A program made the position numbers and the translations under genes. 30,216 bases of DNA from an uncultured Ideonella sp. GTDB taxonomy: Bacteria > Pseudomonadota > Gammaproteobacteria > Burkholderiales > Burkholderiaceae. Location: contig CAMLGG010000033.1 in assembly GCA_946479475.1 (NCBI GenBank), positions 1 through 30,216 of the forward strand, in the 5' to 3' direction. This document shows positions 24,355 to 30,216 of this stretch, one piece after another (positions within the stretch are counted from its first letter, which is position 1; every line of letters begins with the position of its first letter). The notes under the pieces were generated by a model. It saw nothing but the letters and a program-made list of their open reading frames with translations, was not told the origin of the DNA and ran no database searches.

Positions 24355-25355
24355 TAGTAGCCGATCCCCATTGCTTCGCGCACTTCCTTCATCGTCTGGC
24401 GCGCGATCGTCCGCGCCCGCTCGGTGCCCATCTCGACTATCCAGTGCACCTGCTTCGGGTTGGCAAGGTAGGCCTCGGCGCGCTCGTGCCAGGCTCGCTG
24501 CTCTTGCTGGATGGCCTCGATCACCGGCTGCTTGCAGTCCAGGCAGCCGATGCCGGCAGTGGTGCAACCCTGGTGCGCCCAGGCTTGCGTCCCGGTGCTC
24601 GAGTAGAGCTGGTGGAAGGGCCAGACGGGGCAGCGTGCCGGGTCGCCCGGATCGGTGCGCCGCACCCGCTGCGGGTCCGTCGGCATGCGGCGGATCTTCT
24701 GCTCGACCACCTCGGGCGGGTCACGCATCTCGATGGTGTTGTCGGCACTCTTGCTCATCTTCTCGCCGTCCAGGCCGGGCAGGCGGGCGGTCTCGGTGAA
24801 CAGCGCGGCGGGCTCGGTCAGCACCGGCTCCTCGCGGCCGCGGCCGTAGAGGTGGTTGAAGCGGCGGGCGACCTCGCGCGTGACCTCGACGTGGGCTGCC
24901 TGGTCCTCGCCCACCGGCACGAAGTTGGCGCGGTAGATCAGGATGTCGGCGGCCTGCAGCAGCGGGTAGCCGAGGAAGCCGTAGGTGGAGAGATCGCGCC
25001 CGGGCTGGGTCGATATCTGGTGCTTGTAGCTCGGCACGCGCTCGAGCCACGAAAGCGGCGTGCCCATCGCGAGCAGCGCGAAAAGCTCGGCATGTTCGGG
25101 CAGGCGGCTCTGGATGAACAGCGTCGCGCGCTTCGGATCCACACCCGCTGCAAGCCAGTCCACCACCATGTCGTAGACGTTGCGCTCGATGACCTCGCGC
25201 TCCTGGTAGTGGGTGGTCAGCGCGTGCCAGTCGGCGACGAAGAAGAAGCAGTCATGGTCCTGCTGCAGCCGGACCCAGTTCTTCAGGGCGCCGTGGTAGT
25301 GGCCGAGGTGCAGCGCGCCGGTGGGGCGCATGCCGGAGACGACGCGGGCTCGCAT
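24354..25355 (-). CDS. trpS: Tryptophanyl-tRNA synthetase (with [4Fe-4S]-type cysteine pattern)
   Basis: The 333-residue cytoplasmic enzyme charges tRNA-Trp. Class I signatures are HLGH (16-19) within GMRPTGALHLGHYHGALKNW and KMSKS (199-203). After KMSKS there are four cysteines in the order C-x21-C-x6-C-x2-C (CPVWPFHQLY..., GCTTAGIGCLDCK), close to the C-x22-C-x6-C-x2-C that holds an iron-sulfur cluster in Thermotoga TrpRS. ATG at 25355 gives the family-type beginning; an ATG at 25379 with nearby GAGGGG would add eight residues and cannot be excluded. It is divergent from purN and first of an operon with the transporter and sseA. Confidence 0.95.
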   Translation of the reverse strand: MRARVVSGMRPTGALHLGHYHGALKNWVRLQQDHDCFFFVADWHALTTHYQEREVIERNVYDMVVDWLAAGVDPKRATLFIQSRLPEHAELFALLAMGTPLSWLERVPSYKHQISTQPGRDLSTYGFLGYPLLQAADILIYRANFVPVGEDQAAHVEVTREVARRFNHLYGRGREEPVLTEPAALFTETARLPGLDGEKMSKSADNTIEMRDPPEVVEQKIRRMPTDPQRVRRTDPGDPARCPVWPFHQLYSSTGTQAWAHQGCTTAGIGCLDCKQPVIEAIQQEQRAWHERAEAYLANPKQVHWIVEMGTERARTIARQTMKEVREAMGIGY

Positions 25356-25394
25356 GGGGGGCGATTCTGGCAGACGCATAAACTCTCGCCCCTC

Positions 25395-26024
25395 ATGAAA
25401 AGAATCGTGATCCTGCTCTCGGGCCGCGGCAGCAACATGCAGGCCATCGTGGAGCGTTGCGCCGAGGAGCGTTGGCCGGCGCAGGTCGTCGGGGTGGCCA
25501 GCAACAAGGCGGATGCCGAAGGGCTGGCGTGGGCCGCCGGGCACGGCATCGCCACCGCGGCGGTCGACCACAAAGGTTTCGCCTCGCGCGAGGCCTTCGA
25601 TGCGGAGCTTCAGCGGGTCGTCGATCTCTGGCAGCCCGACCTTCTCGTGCTGGCCGGCTTCATGCGCATCCTCGGGGCGGGCTTTGTCCGCCACTACGAG
25701 GGCCGCCTGCTGAACGTGCACCCCTCGCTGCTGCCGGCCTTCACGGGTTTGCACACCCATCGCCGGGCGATCGAGGCGGGCTGCAAGGTGGCCGGCGCCA
25801 CCGTGCATTTCGTGACGCCTGAACTGGACCACGGGCCCATCGTTGCCCAGGCGACCGTGCCGGTGCTGCCGGGGGACGACGAGGAGACTCTGTCGGCCCG
25901 GGTGCTTGCGCAGGAGCACCGCCTCTACCCGCTGGCCGTGCGCTGGTTCGTGCTGGGGCAGCTGAAGCTCGTCGACGGCGTCGTCACGCAGCTCGCGGGC
26001 GAGCCGCAGTGGATCAGCGGCTGA
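25395..26024 (+). CDS. purN: Phosphoribosylglycinamide formyltransferase 1
   Basis: The 209-residue enzyme transfers a formyl group from 10-formyl-tetrahydrofolate to GAR, the third step of purine synthesis, in the cytoplasm. LLSGRGSNMQAI (8-18) binds the ribose phosphate. Catalytic residues are visible: Asn107 and His109 in LNVHPSLLPAF and Asp145 in ELDHGPIV, with LHTHRRAIEAG between. The length fits PurN (E. coli 212). It stands alone here, divergent from trpS with only 39 bases between starts, and ends 6 bases from the convergent DUF1345 gene. Confidence 0.96.
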   Translation: MKRIVILLSGRGSNMQAIVERCAEERWPAQVVGVASNKADAEGLAWAAGHGIATAAVDHKGFASREAFDAELQRVVDLWQPDLLVLAGFMRILGAGFVRHYEGRLLNVHPSLLPAFTGLHTHRRAIEAGCKVAGATVHFVTPELDHGPIVAQATVPVLPGDDEETLSARVLAQEHRLYPLAVRWFVLGQLKLVDGVVTQLAGEPQWISG

Positions 26025-26030
26025 GGCGCA

Positions 26031-26699
26031 TCAGGGCGCGACGGGCAGCAGGCCCGCGGCGATGTTGATCGCCAGGGCCAGGATGGCGGCATTGAAGCCG
26101 AACGAAAGCAGGGCCTGAAGCAGCACCAGGCGGCGCATCGGCCGGCTCGTGATCACCACGTCCGCCGTCTGCGCGGCCACGGCGATCGTGAACGAGAAGT
26201 ACAGAAAGTCGGCGTAGTTCGGCTGGAAGTGGGGGTCGTCGTCGGGGAAGCGCAGGCCTGAGGGCGGACGATGGCGGTAGTAGTGGCTCGCGTAGTTCAG
26301 CGTGAAGACGATGGGCAGCAGCAACCAGGCCCCGGCCACCGTGCTGACCGCCAGCGCAACATGGACGAGCGCCAGTGGAGCGCCTGCCTGGCCGTGCCGT
26401 ATCGAGGCCAGTTCGGCCACGATGGCCGCGAGGCTCGCCACCGAGGCGCCGACGACCAGGCCCAGCACCACGGCGGCGCCGGGCGTCTGCGCGATGGCGC
26501 TGCGCCGCAGGTGCGCGTGGTCGGCCCGGATCATCAGCCAGGCCATGAGGGCGAGATAGGCCCAGACGCCGATGTTCCAGCCGACGAGCACGCGGCTGAT
26601 CACCGTGCTGGCCGGCGCCGCCCAGCCGCCGGCCAGGCCGATCAGCACCGCGAGCGACATCCGCGGCCGCACCGCGACATGGGACCAGAAGCGCTTCAC
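26031..26699 (-). CDS. DUF1345 family membrane protein
   Basis: The product, about 222 residues, is a polytopic membrane protein of the DUF1345 family (Pfam name): LAVLIGLAGGWAAP, the LHRLSAI-like ADHAHLRRSAIAQ loop, FTLNYASHYYRHRP, GLRFPDDDPHFQPNYADFLYFSFTIAVAAQTADV and a last helix pair. The Tyr/Asp-rich loop before FLYFSFTIA is the family hallmark. Function is unknown. The GTG at 26699 (VKRFWSHVAVRPR) is chosen so the gene does not overlap rsmB; ATG at 26723 would overlap the divergent start of rsmB by two bases, and ATG at 26660 would be shorter. The start is uncertain. Confidence 0.75.
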   Translation of the reverse strand: MKRFWSHVAVRPRMSLAVLIGLAGGWAAPASTVISRVLVGWNIGVWAYLALMAWLMIRADHAHLRRSAIAQTPGAAVVLGLVVGASVASLAAIVAELASIRHGQAGAPLALVHVALAVSTVAGAWLLLPIVFTLNYASHYYRHRPPSGLRFPDDDPHFQPNYADFLYFSFTIAVAAQTADVVITSRPMRRLVLLQALLSFGFNAAILALAINIAAGLLPVAP

Positions 26700-26721
26700 C
26701 GTGCCACGGGATAATCCATAC

Positions 26722-27981
26722 ATGCATCCTAATGCCCTGCTGGACCTGGCCACCGATCTCCTGCGCCAGGTGCTCAAGCTCGACCAGCCGGCCGACTCGG
26801 TCGTCTCAGCCTTCTTCCGTCACCACCGCAACCTCGGCCCGCGCGAGCGCCACACGCTGGCCGAGACGACCTACGCCGTCCTGCGCCAGCGCCTGCTGCT
26901 GGCCCACCTGGCGCAAAGCGGCTCGGGCGCGCTCGAGCGCCGGCTGGCGGCGTTGGCCTGGCAGGGCAGCGAGACCTTCCTGCGTGGCGCCCTCGGGCCG
27001 CAGGAGCAGAAATGGCTCGCCGAGGTCAAGGCGGTCGATCCGGCCGGACTGCCGGAGAAGCTGCGCCACAACCTGCCCGACTGGCTCGCCGCCCAGCTCA
27101 AGGCCGAGCTCGGGGAAGACTTCTGGCCGCTCGTGCAGGCGCTGGAGCAGCCTGCGCCGCTGGACCTGCGCGTCAACACCTTCAAGGCCAGGCGTGAAGA
27201 AGTGAAGGCGGCCCTGGCCGCCGCCGGCATCGAGGCCGAGCCGACGCCGTACTCGCCGTGGGGCTTGCGGGTGCAGGGCAAGCCCGCGCTGCAGAAGCTC
27301 GAGGTGTTCATCCGCGGCGAGGTCGAGGTCCAGGACGAGGGCAGCCAGCTGCTCGCAGCCCTGCTGTCGCCCAGACGTGGCGAGATGGTGGTGGATTTCT
27401 GCGCCGGCGCCGGCGGCAAGACGCTCGCGTTGGGGGCCGCCATGCGCAACACCGGGCGCCTGTACGCCTTCGATGTCTCCGGCCACCGGCTCGACGCGCT
27501 CAAGCCGCGGCTGGCCCGAAGCGGCCTGTCGAACGTCTACCCGGCCCAGATCGCCCACGAGCGGGACGACCGCGTCAAGCGCCTGGCCGGCAAGATCGAC
27601 CGGGTGCTGGTCGACGCCCCATGCTCCGGCCTGGGCACGCTGCGCCGCAATCCGGACCTGAAGTGGCGCCAGTCACCCAAGGCCCTGGAGGAACTGGGCG
27701 CCAAGCAGCGCGACATCCTTGCCAGCGCCGCGCGCCTGGTCAAGCCGGGCGGCCGCCTGGTCTATGCGACCTGCAGCCTGCTGCGCAGCGAGAACGAGGG
27801 GGTGGCCGAGGCTTTCGGCGCCGCGCACCCGGAGTTCGAGGCCCTGGCGGCCGGCGAGGTGCTGGCGGCGGCCCAGGTGACCCGGGCCGAGGAGCTGGAC
27901 ACCCACGGTTGCCTGCGGCTCTGGCCCCACCGCCACCAGACGGACGGCTTCTTCGCCGCCGCCTGGCAGCGCAAGGCTTGA
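26722..27981 (+). CDS. rsmB: 16S rRNA m5C methyltransferase (RsmB/RsmF family)
   Basis: The 419-residue protein methylates cytosine at C5 using S-adenosylmethionine. An N-terminal NusB-like helical part (about 1-135) is followed by the methyltransferase domain: VEVQDEGSQL (201-210), DFCAGAGGKTLALG (225-238, SAM binding), FDVSGHRLDALK (250-261), VDAPCSGLGTLRRNPD (297-312) with Cys301 and VYATCSLLRSEN (347-358) with the catalytic Cys351. The order fits RsmB, which modifies C967 of 16S rRNA; the length is close. The start ATG lies 2 bases from an alternative start of the divergent DUF1345 gene. Confidence 0.9.
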   Translation: MHPNALLDLATDLLRQVLKLDQPADSVVSAFFRHHRNLGPRERHTLAETTYAVLRQRLLLAHLAQSGSGALERRLAALAWQGSETFLRGALGPQEQKWLAEVKAVDPAGLPEKLRHNLPDWLAAQLKAELGEDFWPLVQALEQPAPLDLRVNTFKARREEVKAALAAAGIEAEPTPYSPWGLRVQGKPALQKLEVFIRGEVEVQDEGSQLLAALLSPRRGEMVVDFCAGAGGKTLALGAAMRNTGRLYAFDVSGHRLDALKPRLARSGLSNVYPAQIAHERDDRVKRLAGKIDRVLVDAPCSGLGTLRRNPDLKWRQSPKALEELGAKQRDILASAARLVKPGGRLVYATCSLLRSENEGVAEAFGAAHPEFEALAAGEVLAAAQVTRAEELDTHGCLRLWPHRHQTDGFFAAAWQRKA

Positions 27982-28062
27982 ACTCCGCAGCGGGGGCCCG
28001 ATCTCAGCGGACGGGGGGCTTTCCCTACGCATTTCCCGCTCTGCCGGAAATCCCCCGTCTCC

Positions 28063-28068
28063 TAGAAT
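28063..28068 (+). promoter_or_regulatory. Candidate -10 of the desaturase gene
   Basis: TAGAAT, 41 bases before the ATG at 28109, in a 127-base gap after rsmB. No convincing -35 is visible at 16-18 bases upstream. The same box word occurs before rpmB and metG. Confidence 0.4.
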
Positions 28069-28108
28069 CCCTTACTGGCCCGATAGTCCGGGTTGCCTGG
28101 GCACGCAC

Positions 28109-29335
28109 ATGAGCAATTTGCAAGCGATCTTTTCCGCCTTCATCGACTGGGCCGCGAACGGCTGGGTCGATGCGAAATGGTGGCAACTGGTCGCGTTCAC
28201 GCTGGTGGTGACGCACATCACCATCGCTTCGGTCACCATCTTCCTGCACCGGGCCCAGGCTCATCGCGCGCTCGAGCTGCACGCGATCCCGTCGCACTTC
28301 TTCCGCTTCTGGCTGTGGCTGACCACCGGCATGGTGACCAAGGAATGGGTCGCCATCCATCGCAAGCACCACGCCAAGTGCGAGACGGTGGACGACCCGC
28401 ACAGCCCGGTGGCCAAGGGCATCAAGACGGTATTGCTGACCGGCAGCGAGCTCTACCGCGCCGAGGCCAAGGTCCGGGAGACGCTGGACAAGTTCGGCCA
28501 CAACACGCCCGATGACTGGGTCGAGCGCAACGTCTACAGCAGGTTCGCCTGGCAGGGTGTTGCCCTGATGATGATCGTCGACCTGCTGCTGTTCGGTGCG
28601 ATCGGTGCCACGGTCTGGGCCGTGCAGATGCTGTGGATCCCGATCACCGCGGCCGGCATCATCAACGGCCTGGGCCACTGGTGGGGCTACCGCAACTTCG
28701 AGGCGACCGACGCTTCGACCAACATCTCGCCCTGGGGCATCATCATCGGCGGCGAGGAGCTGCACAACAACCACCACACCTACCCGACATCGGCCAAGCT
28801 CTCGGTCAAGCCCTACGAGTTCGACATCGGCTGGGTCTACATCCGCGGGTTGGAAATGATGGGCCTGGCCAAGGTGCGCAAGACGCCGCCGCAGCTGGTG
28901 CTCGGCTCGGTCAAGCCGGTGGCTGACAGCCAGACGCTGGAGGCGATCATCGCCAACCGCTACGAGGTGATGGCGAACTACGCCAAGCACCTGCGCCGCA
29001 CCTGCGCCATCGAGCTGGCGAGGCTGAAGGCCGAAGGCGCCGCCAAGACTGGCGCTGCCTGGACGAACCTGCGCATCGCCGAGCGCTGGCTGCACCGCGA
29101 TGCCGAGAAGATCCCGAGCAACCTGCGCATCCAGCTTGAAAGCGCCATGGACGATTCGCCCGTGCTCAAGAAGCTGGTGACCATGCGCGAGGAGCTGCGC
29201 CAGCTGTGGACGCGCACCAACGTCTCGGCCGAGCAACTGGTGGCGGACCTGCAGGACTGGTGCCGCCGCGCCGAAGAGAGCGGCATCGCCGCCCTTCGCG
29301 AGTTCTCCGTGCAGCTCCGCGCAGCACATCGCTAG
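28109..29335 (+). CDS. Fatty acid (acyl-CoA delta-9 type) desaturase with C-terminal extension
   Basis: The 408-residue membrane di-iron enzyme introduces a cis double bond in acyl chains, adjusting membrane fluidity. Three histidine boxes are present: HRAQAH (47-52), HRKHH (84-88) and HNNHH (219-223), with a further His190 in NGLGHWWGYR. Hydrophobic helices lie around 25-45, 65-75 and 150-190. Beyond the catalytic part (after about 265) comes a helical, charged tail of about 140 residues ending in LVADLQDWCRRAEESGIAAL, not needed in shorter desaturases. The start ATG has no strong Shine-Dalgarno; TAGAAT at 28063 is a candidate -10. A terminator follows. Confidence 0.93.
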   Translation: MSNLQAIFSAFIDWAANGWVDAKWWQLVAFTLVVTHITIASVTIFLHRAQAHRALELHAIPSHFFRFWLWLTTGMVTKEWVAIHRKHHAKCETVDDPHSPVAKGIKTVLLTGSELYRAEAKVRETLDKFGHNTPDDWVERNVYSRFAWQGVALMMIVDLLLFGAIGATVWAVQMLWIPITAAGIINGLGHWWGYRNFEATDASTNISPWGIIIGGEELHNNHHTYPTSAKLSVKPYEFDIGWVYIRGLEMMGLAKVRKTPPQLVLGSVKPVADSQTLEAIIANRYEVMANYAKHLRRTCAIELARLKAEGAAKTGAAWTNLRIAERWLHRDAEKIPSNLRIQLESAMDDSPVLKKLVTMREELRQLWTRTNVSAEQLVADLQDWCRRAEESGIAALREFSVQLRAAHR

Positions 29336-29358
29336 CCACGACGCCCCGCAAAACAAGA

Positions 29359-29385
29359 AGCCCGCCGATGGCGGGCTTTCTGTTT
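29359..29385 (+). terminator. Rho-independent terminator of the desaturase gene
   Basis: An 8-bp perfect stem (29359-29366 with 29370-29377), loop GAT, followed by TTCTGTTT, 23 bases after the desaturase stop. AA-rich sequence before it may serve weakly on the other strand for rpmG. Confidence 0.9.
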
Positions 29386-29413
29386 GACGGTCCGGCGAAG
29401 CCCGGACCCTTCA

Positions 29414-29494
29414 AGGGCGTGCGCGGATCCGGCTCTGCCGGTCCGCTGCGCGAGCCCCCTCGGGGGGGCAGCCCCCGGGAGGGGGCGTGGGGGC
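29414..29494. repeat. Structured dispersed repeat, copy 2
   Basis: This copy is inverted relative to that at 17706-17794. Shared blocks, read here on the plus strand, are GGGCGTGCGCGGAT, CCGGC-TCT-GCCGG, TCCGCTGCGCGAGCCCCC and AGGGGGCGTGGGGG; only the middle GC stem differs in length and sequence. It lies between the desaturase terminator and the rpmG stop. Just before it, GTCCGG-CGAAGC-CCGGAC (29391-29404 region) repeats the small hairpin again. Confidence 0.8.
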
Positions 29495-29497
29495 CCT

Positions 29498-29668
29498 CTA
29501 TTTGAGCTTGATTTCCTTGTAGAGGACGTGCTTGCGCGCCTTCGGGTCGAACTTCATGAATTCGAGCTTCTCGGGCGTGGTCTTCTTGTTCTTGCTGGTG
29601 GTGTAGAAGTGGCCGGTGCCCGCCGTGGACTCCAGCTTGATCTTTTCGCGGCCGCCTTTGCTTGCCAT
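29498..29668 (-). CDS. rpmG: 50S ribosomal protein L33 (C- form)
   Basis: The 56-residue basic protein of the large ribosomal subunit begins [20 protein letters not shown] and ends [10 protein letters not shown]. It has no cysteine at all, so it is the zinc-independent C- type. A Shine-Dalgarno AGGAGT precedes the ATG. It follows rpmB after 42 bases in the usual rpmB-rpmG operon. It is too short to be listed by simple length cut-offs. Confidence 0.95.
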   Translation of the reverse strand: MASKGGREKIKLESTAGTGHFYTTSKNKKTTPEKLEFMKFDPKARKHVLYKEIKLK

Positions 29669-29710
29669 GGTGAGTGACTCCTGTCAGTTCGGTTGAGGCT
29701 GGCGGGCGCT

Positions 29711-29944
29711 TTACAGCTGGCCCTTGGCGCGCAGGTCGGCCACGACCTGGTCGATGCCGACCTTGTCGATCAGGCGGAGGGCGGCGTTGCTGATGCGCAG
29801 GCGAACCCAGCGGTTCTCGCTCTCGACCCAGAAGCGGCGGTACTGCAGGTTGGGCAGGAAGCGGCGCTTCGTTTTGTTGTTGGCGTGGGAAACGTTGTTC
29901 CCCACCATCGGGCCCTTGCCCGTGACTTGACATACGCGAGCCAT
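29711..29944 (-). CDS. rpmB: 50S ribosomal protein L28
   Basis: The 77-residue protein of the large ribosomal subunit starts [20 protein letters not shown] and contains [20 protein letters not shown] and [15 protein letters not shown], all typical of L28. Only one cysteine (Cys5) remains, so it should be the zinc-free form. AAGGAGAG lies before the ATG. It is the first gene of the rpmB-rpmG operon, with a likely promoter about 100 bases upstream. Confidence 0.97.
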   Translation of the reverse strand: MARVCQVTGKGPMVGNNVSHANNKTKRRFLPNLQYRRFWVESENRWVRLRISNAALRLIDKVGIDQVVADLRAKGQL

Positions 29945-30044
29945 GTAGCTCTCCTTGAACTGATGACCGCCAGCGCCCCATGCGCTACGGGCTGGTCCTC
30001 ACGCACTTGCGCCAAGAGGGCGGCGTGAGGCCAAAGAACCCGCC

Positions 30045-30050
30045 ATTCTA
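30045..30050 (-). promoter_or_regulatory. Candidate -10 of the rpmB-rpmG operon
   Basis: TAGAAT on the minus strand, about 100 bases before the rpmB ATG. No clear -35 is seen at 16-18 bases. The implied leader contains GC-rich inverted words but no structure I would name. Confidence 0.4.
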
Positions 30051-30082
30051 CACCACCCGCTCGATGCGGGCCGGCCCGAGCC

Positions 30083-30216
<134 letters not shown>

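Noticed and set aside
29384..29505. Small Pro/Arg-rich coding frames across the repeat
   Set aside because: Open frames through this GC-rich repeat give PLREPPRGG-like peptides in both copies; they come from the repeat and not from a gene.

Overview
The window is high-GC DNA with dense, ordinary bacterial genes. Gene content and protein style (C- type RpmG without zinc cysteines, DesA-like desaturase, TAGAAT-type -10 boxes, long GC-rich intergenic palindromes) suggest a betaproteobacterium of the order Burkholderiales, perhaps a Rubrivivax/Leptothrix/Methylibium-type lineage. The order-level guess is inference from similarity remembered, not from a search. I see no rRNA or tRNA genes, CRISPR array, insertion sequence or prophage.

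Region 1 (1-11209) is the most distinctive part. It holds a minus-strand operon for a membrane-bound, complex-I-like assembly of the hydrogenase-4 (Hyf) family: hyfB, hyfC, hyfE, hyfF, hyfG and a fused ferredoxin-HyfI protein, each gene overlapping the next by GTGA or TGATG. A methyltransferase-fold gene resembling spermidine synthase follows 15 bases later. The large subunit lacks both CxxC pairs that bind NiFe, so the complex should not be a hydrogenase; it fits the 'energy-converting hydrogenase related' (Ehr) group. A second set starts immediately downstream (a small regulator gene, hyfB2, hyfC2) and runs off the left edge. Each set carries its own small ribbon-helix-helix protein; the two are close paralogues (38 of 54 residues identical) and each has a different inverted repeat at its promoter.

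Region 2 (11289-14302) has metG on the minus strand, divergent from a SmpA/OmlA-like lipoprotein gene and a Spx/ArsC-like reductase gene.

Region 3 (14303-22018) encodes exported proteins: a DUF1800 lipoprotein and its usual partner, a Tat-exported DUF1501 protein; then ppx/gppA on the other strand; then a lipoprotein of the galactose-oxidase (copper radical oxidase) type with the full set of active-site residues; then a ZIP-family metal transporter.

Region 4 (22046-30216) is mostly housekeeping: a universal stress protein with an FNR/FixK-type box upstream, a trpS-DMT transporter-sseA operon, purN, a DUF1345 membrane protein, an rsmB-type rRNA methyltransferase, a fatty acid desaturase with an unusual C-terminal tail, rpmB-rpmG and the 3' end of trxB. 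TrpS carries a cysteine pattern like that of iron-sulfur TrpRS. A structured repeat of about 85 bp occurs twice in inverted orientation, both times between convergent genes.
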